Assembly: GCA_018239675.1 (NCBI GenBank)
Contig: JAFEGX010000135.1
Location: 1-64,000, forward strand
DNA: 64,000 nucleotides
From: Verrucomicrobiota bacterium
GTDB taxonomy: Bacteria; Verrucomicrobiota; Verrucomicrobiia; Opitutales; Opitutaceae
Direction of reading: 5' to 3'
The translations under genes and the position numbers were made by a program. Positions 9,921 to 19,432 of the stretch are shown here, one piece after another (positions within the stretch are counted from its first letter, which is position 1; every line of letters begins with the position of its first letter). The notes beneath the pieces were generated by a model. The model was not told where the DNA came from. It saw only the letters and a program-made list of their open reading frames with translations, and made no database searches.

Positions 9921-11390
9921 ATGACCTCCCTCCGCCGGATTGGCTGGCTGGCGCTCGGCCTCGCCGCAATTCTGCCGGCGCTGCCGGCCGCGCCCGACCC
10001 GGTCGAGGGCGCTTGGCGCGGCACGATTACCGCGCCGCAGGGCACCGTGGCCGATTTCGGGCTCGAGTTTTTCCGCACGCCGCGCGGCACGCTCGTGTTC
10101 CGCCTGTACTTCCCGGACATGTTCACCTACGCGGCTCCCTTCATGATCCCGGTCGAGGCCGACGGCGCCGGGCACTACCGGATCGCGCCGGCGTTCCAGC
10201 TGCAGCTCGAGCTCAAGGGCGACACGCTGGCCGGCACGTTCGGGTCTGGCCGCCTGCCCGTCATCCTGCACCGCACCGCGTCTTTCCCGCCCAAGCCCGC
10301 CCCGGTCACGCACCCCGCCGCGCCCGCGACCGTCTGGCACCTTGATCTGGGCGCCCCGACCTGGGCACCGCCCGTGGCGGCGGACGGGGTCATCTACATC
10401 GGCACCTCGGCCGGACGGGTGTACGCCGTGCGGGCGCGCGACGGCCGGCCGTTGTGGAGCTGGGACGGCGGCCACGCCATCGACGGCGCCGCGGTGGTCG
10501 AGGCCGACTCCGTCTACGTGCTCGACACCCGGCTGGAACTGCACGCGCTGGACCGGCACAGCGGTGTCCTCCGCTGGACGACGCCGCTGCACGACGCCAA
10601 GCTGGCCGGCGGGCCGGTGCCCGACAACCCCACCTTCAACCACCGCGCGGCCCGCCCGCTGGTGTGGGATGGGACCGTCTACTGCGGCTCGAGCGACGGC
10701 GGCCTGTACGCGATCGATGCCGCCAGCGGCCAGGTGCAGTGGCGCCACGCCGCGGGCGCGCCGATCTATTCCGGCGTGGGCCGAACCGGCACCGACACGC
10801 TGATGTTCGGTACGATGGACGGCAGCGTGGTCCTGCTCGACCGCCGGACCCGGCAGGAGACTGCGCGGTTCCGCACCGGAGGCGGCGTCGTGACGACTCC
10901 GGTGGTTGCAGCCGGCAACGTGATTGTCGGGAGCCGGGACTATCTCCTGCATGCGTTCCGGCTCCGGGACGGTGCCAAGGCGTGGACCTTCTCGTACTGG
11001 TTCTCGTGGATCGAATCCACGCCGGTGCTGGTCGACGGCCTGATCTATGTCGGGGCGTCGGATTACAGCCGCGTGACCGCATTCGACCCGGCCACCGGCC
11101 GGGTCCGCTGGGCCACGCCGGTCCACGGCATGAACTGGGGCACGCCGCTGGTGACGGCCGACCGGGTGTTCACCGGCACCGTGGCGCAGAACTTGCCCGG
11201 GACGGTGATCGCCCACGTTGGCGGGCTGGTGGCGCTCGACCGGACGTCGGGCGAAGTCTGCTGGCAGCTCCCCGCCCCGCCGGCGCCGCCGAACGGATTC
11301 GGCGGCTACGCCGGGTCGCTGGCACTGGCCGACGGCTTGGTCATCGCCGCCGGCCTTGACGGCCAGCTGCTCGCCCTCCCGGCGCATTAG
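9921..11390 (+). CDS. Secreted PQQ-like beta-propeller protein
   Basis: 489 residues with a signal peptide ending near LPAAPD. After a lipocalin-like N-terminal stretch (about 25-125, GAWRGTITAPQG...) it has repeated PQQ-type blades, each with an AxDxxxGxxxW pattern such as AIDAASGQVQWRH and AFDPATGRVRWA. This propeller fold occurs in PQQ dehydrogenases and in BamB. No PQQ-dehydrogenase catalytic residues or haem motifs are visible, so a scaffold or ligand-binding role is more likely. The ATG at 9921 was chosen because the signal peptide begins there; the frame is open to 9825. Confidence 0.82.
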   Translation: MTSLRRIGWLALGLAAILPALPAAPDPVEGAWRGTITAPQGTVADFGLEFFRTPRGTLVFRLYFPDMFTYAAPFMIPVEADGAGHYRIAPAFQLQLELKGDTLAGTFGSGRLPVILHRTASFPPKPAPVTHPAAPATVWHLDLGAPTWAPPVAADGVIYIGTSAGRVYAVRARDGRPLWSWDGGHAIDGAAVVEADSVYVLDTRLELHALDRHSGVLRWTTPLHDAKLAGGPVPDNPTFNHRAARPLVWDGTVYCGSSDGGLYAIDAASGQVQWRHAAGAPIYSGVGRTGTDTLMFGTMDGSVVLLDRRTRQETARFRTGGGVVTTPVVAAGNVIVGSRDYLLHAFRLRDGAKAWTFSYWFSWIESTPVLVDGLIYVGASDYSRVTAFDPATGRVRWATPVHGMNWGTPLVTADRVFTGTVAQNLPGTVIAHVGGLVALDRTSGEVCWQLPAPPAPPNGFGGYAGSLALADGLVIAAGLDGQLLALPAH

Positions 11391-11525
11391 TTTCGCTGGA
11401 ACCGCGCGGCCGGACCAGCGCGGAGCCTGAAACTTTCAGTGCTCCCGCCGGATTTGCCTTCGCAACCGGCACGGCGGCTGGCTGAGTGGAGACCAAGTCC
11501 GCCCCGCTCCCCACCCTGTCCGACC

Positions 11526-13634
11526 ATGACCGTCTTTCACCTCTCGCCGCGCGGCAGTGATCGCGCGGCCGGCACCGCCACCCGTCCCTGGGCCACGCTG
11601 GCCGGGGCCCGCGACCATCTCCGCCGCCTCCGGGCGTCCGGCCGGGTCGCCGGACCCGTCACCGTGGAGGTGCACGCCGGCACGTATCCGGTCACGGCGC
11701 CGGTGCAGTTCACCGACGCGGACTCCGCGGTTACTTTTGCCGCCGCGGGCGGTGCGAAGCCGGTGTTCGACGGCGGCGAGGTGCTGACCGGCTGGAAGGT
11801 GGGGCAGCGCAATGGTCGCACCGAGTGGACCCTCGATCTGCCGGAGGTCCCGCTCGGCCGGCGCCACTTCCGCTCGCTCTTCGTGAACGGCCGGCGCGCG
11901 CCGCGGGCGCGGCTCCCGAAGTTCTCGCCGGACCGCGAGGGCGGCCAGCGGGTCTTTCGCGTGGGCGAAATGCTCGAGCCCGAGAAGACGGGCCTCGGCG
12001 ACGGCCGCGACACCTTCAAGCCACGGCCGGGCGACGTGGACCCGCGGTGGACGTCGCTGCCCGAGGCCGAGTTCGTGGTAATGCACTACTGGATCGAGGA
12101 GCGGCTGCCGAAGCCCGCGCTCAACCCGCGCACTGGCTGGGTGAGCTTCGCGCGCCGCTCGGCCTTCTGCTATTACGAGTCGCATCCGCTCCCGGACGGC
12201 ACGCGGCTCCACGCGCGCTACTACATTGACAACCTGTTCGAGGCACTGACCGAACCCGGCGAGTGGTATCTCAGCCGCGAGACTGGTCGCCTGTATTACC
12301 TGCCTCGTCCCGGCGAGACGCCGGAGAACACGACCATCGTCGCGCCGCGCGTGCATTCATTCGTCCGCGCGATCGGCACGGTGTTCGGCGAGGTCGGCGA
12401 GCGGATCGACCTGCACGGGACCCGCCACGTGCGCGGGCTGGAGTTCAAGGGACTGACTTTCCGGCATGGCGACTGGTACTCCCCGCTCGCGGAGCGGCAT
12501 CTTCCGTCGCACGACTCGCTCGAGGGCCAGGACCTGCCCATCGGCGGCAGCCCGCAGGCGGCGATCGCCGTGCCGGGCGCCCTCCTGTTCCGGGCAGCGC
12601 GCGACTGCCGCGTCGAGGACTGTACGATCGAGCACGTGGGGCTCTACGCCCTCGAGTTCGGGCCCGGCTGCCGCGACTGTGCGGCGGTGGGCAACCTCCT
12701 GCACGACCTCGGTGCCGGCGGCATCCGCGCCGGCGGCGCGGAACTCGACGGCCTCGGCGACCGCCGCACCGGCCGGCTCACTCTCACCGACAACCACATC
12801 CACCACATCGGCCGGGTCTTCCACCAGGGCATTGGCGTGCTGCTCGCGAATGCCGCCGACTGCCTCGTCGCGCACAACCACATCCACGACACCTGCTACA
12901 CCGGCATCTCCCTGGGCTGGACGTGGGGCTACCGCGACACGGTCGCCACCCACAACCGGATCGAGCACAACCTGATTCACGACATCGGCGCCGGCTTGCT
13001 GAGCGACATGGGCGGTATCTACACGCTCGGGGTGCAGCCCGGGACCGTCATCCGGGGCAATCATCTCCACCACATCTGGTCGCACGACTACGGCGGCTGG
13101 GGCGTCTATCTCGACGAGGGCACGGCGCACGTGCTCGTGGAGCACAATCTCGTCCACGACACCAAGGACGCCCCGTTCAACATCCACTACGGCCGCGAGA
13201 ACGTGGTTCGCTTCAACCTGCTCGCCCGCGGCAAGCGCGCCATGGTGTCGGTGGGCCGCATCGAGCCCGGTCACTACAGCGCGAATTTCCTCGGCAACAT
13301 CCTCATCGGCCCGAGCGAGTCGCTCTACCGCAGCGGCTACCAGGGCAACATCGCCTCCGGCGCGCTCGTGGCCAACGGCAACTGCCTCTGGTCGCCCGGC
13401 GGCCGGCTGCCGCCAAGCCTCAATCCCGAGACCTGCCTCAAGGGGGAGCCCCGCACCGTGGGCTGGGCCGCCTGGCGGCGGGCCGGTCACGACCTGACCT
13501 CGGTCGTCGCCAATCCGCGCGTCACCGAGGGACGAAAGACCTGGCGGATCGCCGCCACCTCTCCCGCCCTGAAGGTCGGGTTCAAGCCGTGGGATTGGTC
13601 CGGCTGCGGGCCGCGCCCGAGGTCCCGGCGCTGA
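11526..13634 (+). CDS. Right-handed beta-helix protein, GH141-like (copy 1)
   Basis: 702 residues. The N-terminal HLSPRGSDRAAGTATRPWATL and later FDGG...GW elements, the FVNGRRAPRARLP segment and the central array of beta-helix rungs (DNHIHHIG, HNHIHDT, HNLVHDT) match the architecture of GH141 glycosidases (fucosidase or xylanase activity in characterised members) as I know it. It is strongly similar to the copy at 14724. There is no signal peptide: the start at 11526 begins MTVFHLSPRG, so the protein is predicted to be cytoplasmic. The ORF is open to 11439, but the upstream part is low-complexity. Substrate is unknown. It is followed 9 bases later by an NxxGxxxF-repeat gene. Confidence 0.85.
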   Translation: MTVFHLSPRGSDRAAGTATRPWATLAGARDHLRRLRASGRVAGPVTVEVHAGTYPVTAPVQFTDADSAVTFAAAGGAKPVFDGGEVLTGWKVGQRNGRTEWTLDLPEVPLGRRHFRSLFVNGRRAPRARLPKFSPDREGGQRVFRVGEMLEPEKTGLGDGRDTFKPRPGDVDPRWTSLPEAEFVVMHYWIEERLPKPALNPRTGWVSFARRSAFCYYESHPLPDGTRLHARYYIDNLFEALTEPGEWYLSRETGRLYYLPRPGETPENTTIVAPRVHSFVRAIGTVFGEVGERIDLHGTRHVRGLEFKGLTFRHGDWYSPLAERHLPSHDSLEGQDLPIGGSPQAAIAVPGALLFRAARDCRVEDCTIEHVGLYALEFGPGCRDCAAVGNLLHDLGAGGIRAGGAELDGLGDRRTGRLTLTDNHIHHIGRVFHQGIGVLLANAADCLVAHNHIHDTCYTGISLGWTWGYRDTVATHNRIEHNLIHDIGAGLLSDMGGIYTLGVQPGTVIRGNHLHHIWSHDYGGWGVYLDEGTAHVLVEHNLVHDTKDAPFNIHYGRENVVRFNLLARGKRAMVSVGRIEPGHYSANFLGNILIGPSESLYRSGYQGNIASGALVANGNCLWSPGGRLPPSLNPETCLKGEPRTVGWAAWRRAGHDLTSVVANPRVTEGRKTWRIAATSPALKVGFKPWDWSGCGPRPRSRR

Positions 13635-13643
13635 ACCGCCGCC

Positions 13644-14669
13644 ATGAATCCGCGTCACGATCTGTTGCGCCTCGACTGGTCGGTGGTCGCCGAGACGGGC
13701 GAGCGATTCGGCAGCTTCGCGCCCTACGTGCCGTCGGTGTCAGACGACGGAGTGGTCGCCTTCCAGGCCGCGCGCCGGGCCGGCGGCACCGGGCTCTATG
13801 TCGGCCGCGACGGCGTGATTGCCGCCGTGGCGGAATTTGCGGCCGACACCGGCACCGCCTTCATCAGCCATCCCGACCGCAACCGGCGCGGCGAACTCTG
13901 CGCCTATGTCGGCGCCGGGGAAACCGGGCGCGGTCTCTGGTTCTCCGACGGGCACGACGCCCGGGAGACCGCGGGCCCCGCCACCGGCCAGAGTGCGATC
14001 GGTCCGCTGGGTCCCACCCTGAACGAGGCCGGGGCCGCGGCGCTGCGCGCCTGGCGGCCGGACGGCGCCGCGGTGATCCTCGTGACGCGGGGTGATCAGG
14101 TTACCGGCGTCGCAGAAACCGACAAAACCTGGTCGGCCTTCCACGGGCTGCCCGTGATCAACCGGGACGGCCTGGTCGCGTTCCGCGCCGACCGCCACGA
14201 CGGCACCAAGGCGGTCTGCCTCCACGGACCGGGCGGGCTGCAGGTGGTGGCCGACACCACCGGTGAATTCTCGGACCTCGCGAATTTCCCGAGCCTCAAC
14301 GATGCCGGCATCGTGGCCTTCGGCGCCCGGACGCGGGACGGCCAGTGGGGCGTCTTTGTCGCGCAGTCCGGACATCAGGCGGCGGCAGTGGCGGCGACTC
14401 ACCGGATCGAATCGGTGCGCAACGCGCTGATCGACGGCCGCGGCCGGGTCATCTTCGCCGGCACGCCCAAGGGCGGCACCCTGGCGATCTTCGGACCCGC
14501 CGGGGCCGACGAGCCGCCGCTGCTGGCCGTCGGCGAGTCCCGCTTTGGCGGCGTGGTGGCTGAGTTCGCGCTGAATCCGGTCTCGCTCAACGCCTCCGGC
14601 GACTTCGCCGTGCGGGTCCGGCTCGCCGACGGCCGCGAGCGGATCGCCGCAGCCCGGCTGCCGGACTAG
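13644..14669 (+). CDS. NxxGxxxF tandem-repeat protein
   Basis: 341 residues made of repeated blocks of the form SxxDxGxVAFxA, LNEAGAAALRA, INRDGLVAFRA, LNDAGIVAFGA and LNASGDFAVRV. This matches the repeat that defines the choice-of-anchor NxxGxxxF family, probably a beta-propeller. No signal peptide is visible at the ATG used, which is unusual for a family often found in extracellular proteins. No catalytic residues are recognised. It sits between two beta-helix paralogues with gaps of 9 and 54 bases, so it is probably part of the same transcript and may bind the same class of saccharide. Confidence 0.78.
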   Translation: MNPRHDLLRLDWSVVAETGERFGSFAPYVPSVSDDGVVAFQAARRAGGTGLYVGRDGVIAAVAEFAADTGTAFISHPDRNRRGELCAYVGAGETGRGLWFSDGHDARETAGPATGQSAIGPLGPTLNEAGAAALRAWRPDGAAVILVTRGDQVTGVAETDKTWSAFHGLPVINRDGLVAFRADRHDGTKAVCLHGPGGLQVVADTTGEFSDLANFPSLNDAGIVAFGARTRDGQWGVFVAQSGHQAAAVAATHRIESVRNALIDGRGRVIFAGTPKGGTLAIFGPAGADEPPLLAVGESRFGGVVAEFALNPVSLNASGDFAVRVRLADGRERIAAARLPD

Positions 14670-14723
14670 GCGGCGCTTTTCCTTCGCCACGCGCGGCCGG
14701 CCCGGCTTGGTTCCCGTCACCGC

Positions 14724-16820
14724 ATGCACGTCTTTCACCTCTCACCCCGGGGCCGAGACTCGAACCCGGGCACCGCCCAGCGCCCGTGGGCCACGCTGGC
14801 CGGGGCCCGCGACCGGCTCCGGCGCCTCCGTGCCGCAGGCCGCGTCGACGGCCCGGTGCAGGTCACGGTGCACGCCGGCCGGTATGAGCTCCCCGAGACC
14901 GTCGGCTTCGGTCCCGCCGACTCGCACACGCGCTACGTGGCGGCGCCGCGGGCGGAGCCGGTGTTCGACGGCGGCCGCCGCCTGGCGGGCTGGAAAGTGG
15001 GCGAGCGCAACGGCCGGACCGAATGGACGCTCGACCTCCCGGAGGTGGCGGCGGGCCGCTGGAATTTCCGCTCGCTCTTCGTAAACGGGCGGCGCGCGCC
15101 GCGGGCCCGGCTGCCCAAATTCTCGCCGGACGCGCAGGGCGTGGACTGGGTCTTCCGCATCGGGGAGATCCGGCACCCGGAGAAAACCGACCTGTTCGCC
15201 GGTTCCGACACCTTCCGGCCCGCTCCCGGCGATGTGCAGGACTGGGCGTCGCTGCCGGATGCCGAGTGCGTCGTGCTGCACTACTGGATCGAGGAGCGCC
15301 TGCCGCGGCCCATGCTCAATCCGCGCACCGGCTGGCTGCGGTTCGCCCGTCGTTCGGCGTTCTGCCTGTACGAGGCGTACGAGAACGCGCATGGGCACCG
15401 GGACCTCGCCCGTTACTACATCGACAATCTCTTCGAGGCCCTGACCGAGCCGGGCGAATGGTATCTCAACCGCGAGACCGGCCGCCTCCATTACCTGCCG
15501 CGACCCGGCGAGACGCCGGCCAACACCGAGGTGTGGGCGCCGCGGCTCCACGCCTTCGTGAAGGCCGGGGGCCAATTGTTCAACGACAGCACCGATCCGC
15601 TCGACGCCCACGCGACGATCCACCTGCGCGGGCTGGAACTCGCGGGCCTGACCTTCCGGCACGGCGACTGGTTCTCCCCGCTCGCCACCCTCCCTCCCTT
15701 CCACCGCGAACAGGCCTACGGCGAGGACCTGCCGATCGGCGGCAGCGTCCAGGCCGCGCACATGGTGCCGGGCGCGATCACCTTCCACGCGGCCCGGGAC
15801 TGCGCCGTGCGGGACTGCACGATCGAGCACGCCGGACTCTACGGGCTCGAGTTTGGCGAGGGCTGCCGGCACTGCGCCGCGGTCGGCAACCGTCTCCACG
15901 ACCTCGGCGGTGGCGGCATCCGCGGCGGTGGCAGCGACCTCGACGGCCACGTCGAGGCCCGCACCGGCCATCTCACCATCACCGATAACACGATCCATCA
16001 CATCGGCCGGATCTTTCATCAAGGCGTGGGCGTGCTGCTCGGCCACGCCTTCGACTGCACCGTCGCCCACAACCACATCCACCACGCCGCCTACACCGGC
16101 ATCTCGCTGGGCTGGACGTGGGGCTTCCGCGAGACACCGTCCCGCAACAATCGCATCGAGCACAATCTCATCCACGACATCGGCGCCGGCGTGCTGAGCG
16201 ACATGGGCGGCATCTACGTGCTGGGCGTGCAACCCGGCACCGTCATCCGCGGCAATCACCTCCACCACATTTGGTCGCAGGCCTACGGGGGCTGGGGCAT
16301 CTATCTCGACGAGGGCACGTCCCACGTGATCGTGGAGCACAACCTCGTCCACGACACCAAGGACGCGCCGTTCAACATCCACTACGGCCGCGAGGCGGTG
16401 GTGCGGCACAACATCTTCGCCCGCGGCCAGCACGCCCTCGTGTCCGTCTACCGCGTGGAGCCGGGCCACTTCAGCGCTTCGTTCTTCCAGAACATCCTGG
16501 TCGGGCCGAGCGAGCGGCTCTACCTCGGCGGCTACAAGGGCGACATCACCCGGGGTGCGCTGGCGGCCCATGCCAACTGCGTCTGGTTTCCCGGCGGCCG
16601 GGTCGCGGTCAGCGGGCACAATGCGACGCGGACCGACGGTGTGCCGCATCGGCTGGGCTGGGCGGCCTGGCGCCGGCGAGGCCATGACGCGCTGTCCGTC
16701 GTTGCCGATCCGCGGCTCACCGAGGGCCGCCGGACCTGGCGGCTGGCGCGCCACTCCCCCGCCCTGAAGCTCGGCTTCGTGCCCTACGACTGGTCGGACT
16801 GCGGGCCCCGTCGGCGCTGA
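14724..16820 (+). CDS. Right-handed beta-helix protein, GH141-like (copy 2)
   Basis: 698 residues, a close paralogue of the protein at 11526: the HLSPRGRD start, the FVNGRRAPRARLPKFSPD block, the LHYWIEERLPRP block and the whole rung array (NRIEHNLIHDIGAGVLSDMGGIY) align throughout without large gaps. The differences are spread evenly, suggesting an older tandem duplication rather than recent gene conversion. It has no signal peptide. The ATG at 14724 matches the conserved start of copy 1. GH141 membership is inferred from recalled family architecture, and the substrate is unknown. It is followed 39 bases later by an M20 peptidase. Confidence 0.86.
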   Translation: MHVFHLSPRGRDSNPGTAQRPWATLAGARDRLRRLRAAGRVDGPVQVTVHAGRYELPETVGFGPADSHTRYVAAPRAEPVFDGGRRLAGWKVGERNGRTEWTLDLPEVAAGRWNFRSLFVNGRRAPRARLPKFSPDAQGVDWVFRIGEIRHPEKTDLFAGSDTFRPAPGDVQDWASLPDAECVVLHYWIEERLPRPMLNPRTGWLRFARRSAFCLYEAYENAHGHRDLARYYIDNLFEALTEPGEWYLNRETGRLHYLPRPGETPANTEVWAPRLHAFVKAGGQLFNDSTDPLDAHATIHLRGLELAGLTFRHGDWFSPLATLPPFHREQAYGEDLPIGGSVQAAHMVPGAITFHAARDCAVRDCTIEHAGLYGLEFGEGCRHCAAVGNRLHDLGGGGIRGGGSDLDGHVEARTGHLTITDNTIHHIGRIFHQGVGVLLGHAFDCTVAHNHIHHAAYTGISLGWTWGFRETPSRNNRIEHNLIHDIGAGVLSDMGGIYVLGVQPGTVIRGNHLHHIWSQAYGGWGIYLDEGTSHVIVEHNLVHDTKDAPFNIHYGREAVVRHNIFARGQHALVSVYRVEPGHFSASFFQNILVGPSERLYLGGYKGDITRGALAAHANCVWFPGGRVAVSGHNATRTDGVPHRLGWAAWRRRGHDALSVVADPRLTEGRRTWRLARHSPALKLGFVPYDWSDCGPRRR

Positions 16821-16859
16821 CCGCAACCCGCCCGATTTCGCGCTTTCGCTCCGCGGCGC

Positions 16860-18035
16860 ATGTGCGATGCTGTCCCGATTGTGACCCTGACCCTCCCTCC
16901 TCTCCGGGACCGGCTGATCCGCTGGGCCAACCAGAATTCCGGCAGCGACCACCTTGCGGGCCTGGCCGCGATGCTGGACCTGCTGGAGGCCGATTTCGCC
17001 GCGCTGCCCGGGGTGCGGGTGGAGCGGGTGGCGTGCACCAACCCGCCGGCCCAGGCGCTGCGGGTGACCTTCCAGCCGCAGGCGCCGCGGCAGGTCCTGC
17101 TCTGCGGCCACTACGACACGGTCTACGGCGCCAACAGCCCGTTCCAGCGCTGCGAGCTGGTCGATGAGCGCACGCTGCGCGGGCCGGGGGTGACCGACAT
17201 GAAGGGCGGCATCGTGGTCATGCTGGCCGCCCTGCAGCTCCATCTCGCCGCCTCGCCGTCGCCCGCGCTGGGTTTCGAGGTGCTGCTGACCCCGGATGAG
17301 GAAACGGGATCCTTCGGCAGCGCGGCACTCTTCGCCGCGGCGGCCCGCCGGCACCAGCTGGGACTGGTGTTCGAGCCGGCCCGGCCAAACGGCAACCTCG
17401 TGCAGTCGCGCAAGGGCACCGGCAATTTCGTCGCCACCTGCCACGGCCGCGCGGGCCACGCCGCCAAGCACCCGAGCGACGCCCGCAACGCGATCGCCGC
17501 CCTGGCGGAATTCCTTGTGGCGGTCCACCGCCTTCCGTCCGAGATGCCCGGGGTGCTCCTGAACATCGGCCTGGTCCGCGGCGGCAGCGAGGCGACCAAC
17601 GTCGTGCCGGACTTCGCGCAGGCGCTGCTCGACGTGCGCATCACCCATGTGGCGGAGCGCGAGCCGGTCCTCGCCCGCCTGCGGGAACTCGCGGACGTGA
17701 TCAACGCCCGCGAGGGTTTCCGTCTCGAGGTGACCGGCCGCTTCAACCGGCCGCCGAAGGAGTGCGGGCCCGTTGAGGAGGCCGCCTTCGCCGTCTACCA
17801 GGAGTGCGGCCGCGAGCTGGGGCTCCCGCCCTTCTCATGGATCCATGCCGGCGGCGGCTCCGACGGCAACCTGCTATCGGCCGCGGGCCTCCCGAACCTC
17901 GACGGACTCGGCGTCATTGGCGAGCACCTCCACAGCGACCGCGAATCCTGCGTGCTGCCCAGCCTGGTCGAGCGCGCCGAGCTCTGCGCGCGCTTCCTCG
18001 GCCGGCTGGCCACGGGCGCCGGCGTCCTGCGCTAG
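16860..18035 (+). CDS. M20-family metallopeptidase (CPG2/ArgE-like)
   Basis: 391 residues with the dinuclear zinc site of M20 peptidases: GHYDTVYG (His84, Asp86), the bridging Asp113 in TDMKGG, the Glu147/Glu148 pair in DEETGS, and the C-terminal His in GEHLHSDRE. A dimerisation domain (about 180-300) contains the family GRAGHAAKHP segment. Members hydrolyse N-acyl or terminal amino acids; the closest general match is glutamate carboxypeptidase (CPG2-like). No signal peptide. It follows the second beta-helix gene by 39 bases and may be the last gene of that run. A strong bidirectional hairpin follows at 18085. Confidence 0.88.
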   Translation: MCDAVPIVTLTLPPLRDRLIRWANQNSGSDHLAGLAAMLDLLEADFAALPGVRVERVACTNPPAQALRVTFQPQAPRQVLLCGHYDTVYGANSPFQRCELVDERTLRGPGVTDMKGGIVVMLAALQLHLAASPSPALGFEVLLTPDEETGSFGSAALFAAAARRHQLGLVFEPARPNGNLVQSRKGTGNFVATCHGRAGHAAKHPSDARNAIAALAEFLVAVHRLPSEMPGVLLNIGLVRGGSEATNVVPDFAQALLDVRITHVAEREPVLARLRELADVINAREGFRLEVTGRFNRPPKECGPVEEAAFAVYQECGRELGLPPFSWIHAGGGSDGNLLSAAGLPNLDGLGVIGEHLHSDRESCVLPSLVERAELCARFLGRLATGAGVLR

Positions 18036-18084
18036 GGACCGGGCCGCTCACTGGTTCTGTTCGCAGGGCGATCGGAGCTGGTTC

Positions 18085-18161
18085 TTACCACGAAGCACAC
18101 GAAGGCCACGAAGCCCAATCGCCTGGTCCCCCCTTCGTGGCCTTCGTGAGCTTCGTGGTAA
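18085..18161. repeat. CCACGAAG-family 9-base-period inverted repeat
   Basis: Two 29-base arms (18085-18113 and 18133-18161) are reverse complements with a single mismatch and a 19-base loop. Each arm is three copies of a 9-base unit: CCACGAAGC, ACACGAAGG, CCACGAAGC. It lies between the convergent M20 and DUF6786 genes and is well placed to act as a bidirectional terminator. It belongs to the set of periodic intergenic repeats described in the findings. Confidence 0.9.
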
Positions 18162-18200
18162 ATCCGGTTCGATTCAGCAGGACCCGACCCGTCTGCCAGA

Positions 18201-19412
18201 CTAGCGGGCGAAGACTTGGGTGATCTCCTTGAGGCCAACTCCGAGCGCGGCACGCGCGATGCGGTCCAGTGCCGCCTCGTCGCCCTGCAGGTGGATTGTC
18301 TGGTGGACATGGCTGGCGCTCGCGCCCGGCGCGAGGGCCAGCGCCGGCGACGAGGTCTCGAGCTCATAGAAGTGGCCGAGGCCTTTCGCACCAGAGGCCA
18401 GCGGCCCGTCGTTGTAGCTGTTCACGACGTCGCCGCCGAATGGGTGCTCCTGCAGCTCCCACATCGAGTTGACGTAGTCGGTCGCGCCCTGGGGCAGCGT
18501 GTAGTGCACAAGGGTCAGGGTGTGGCTCGCGGCGTCGTAGCTGCCGAGCAGCGGCTGGGCGCGCTGCGGGGGAAAGCCGATCTTGCTGCGGTGATTGGCG
18601 TCGCCGCGGAAGAAGACCCGGCCGTCCTTCACCACCAGCCGCTCCGCCGGCACCTTGCCGAAATACGCGTCGTTCACGATCGGGCCGCGCTCCGCCTCGG
18701 AGCCCGGCTTGAAGGGCACCACGATCGTCGCCGTGGGCGAGGCGTTGAACATGCCGAGGATCCAGATCGAGAGGAGCCCGTGTGGCTTCTGCCAGGCTGA
18801 GGACCCGGTGTTGCGCACCGTGTTGGCCGACTCGAACGCCACGGCGGCCACGCCCGCCGGCAGTGCCAGGCCCAGGCCCTTCAGGGCGGCGTCGGCGGCC
18901 AGCAGGCGCAGCGTGCGGGTGACCTCGAGGTCGAACCTGGTCCCGGAATAATTGGTCAGGTGAATCTCCCGGCGGCACACCACCTGGTCCGCGCCGGCGC
19001 TGACCACCTCGAAAGGCTCCGTGTCGATGGCCGCCGGCGTGAACCAGTGGTCGAAGTCGAACTTCACCCCGGGGGCGAAAAAGATCGAATACTGACCGCC
19101 CTCGGGCCCCAGCCAGAAGCGGTCCTCGCCGCCGAACACGTTGATGTGCTGCGCCACCTGGCCGGACGCGATGAAGTCGCGGTTGACCCAGCCGTAGCTG
19201 TCGCCCCCCACGCCGCCCGCCGTGCTGGTCATGATCCGCCCCTGCCATGCCGGCACGACCGCGACCCGCGCCCGGCCCGAGGCGTCGGTGAGCTCGATTA
19301 CCTTCTGGTGCTGGCGCAGGAAGGCCACGTCGTCGCCAAAGGTGGCGGCGCGAACCGGGACGAGGAGAGCCGCCGCGGTCGCGGTGGCCAGAAGCAGGCG
19401 GGGCGTCTTCAT
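18201..19412 (-). CDS. Secreted DUF6786-family protein
   Basis: 403 residues with a signal peptide ending near PVRA. The mature protein is beta-rich with aldose-epimerase-like strand patterns (RIMTSTAGGxGG..SYGWVN, HINVFGGEDRFWLGPEGGQ, and a late HQTIHLQG segment). It matches my recollection of DUF6786; the fold suggests saccharide binding or processing but no function is known. The ATG at 19412 gives the signal peptide (open frame to 19436). It is the last gene of a four-gene operon on this strand, 20 bases after the GH172 gene. Confidence 0.8.
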   Translation of the reverse strand: MKTPRLLLATATAAALLVPVRAATFGDDVAFLRQHQKVIELTDASGRARVAVVPAWQGRIMTSTAGGVGGDSYGWVNRDFIASGQVAQHINVFGGEDRFWLGPEGGQYSIFFAPGVKFDFDHWFTPAAIDTEPFEVVSAGADQVVCRREIHLTNYSGTRFDLEVTRTLRLLAADAALKGLGLALPAGVAAVAFESANTVRNTGSSAWQKPHGLLSIWILGMFNASPTATIVVPFKPGSEAERGPIVNDAYFGKVPAERLVVKDGRVFFRGDANHRSKIGFPPQRAQPLLGSYDAASHTLTLVHYTLPQGATDYVNSMWELQEHPFGGDVVNSYNDGPLASGAKGLGHFYELETSSPALALAPGASASHVHQTIHLQGDEAALDRIARAALGVGLKEITQVFAR

Positions 19413-19432
19413 GGGAAAACTCGGGCGGATCC

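Noticed and set aside
14742-17648. Minus-strand open frame of about 968 codons opposite beta-helix copy 2 and the M20 peptidase
   Set aside because: Shadow of two real genes; Val/Arg/Gly-rich with no motif.
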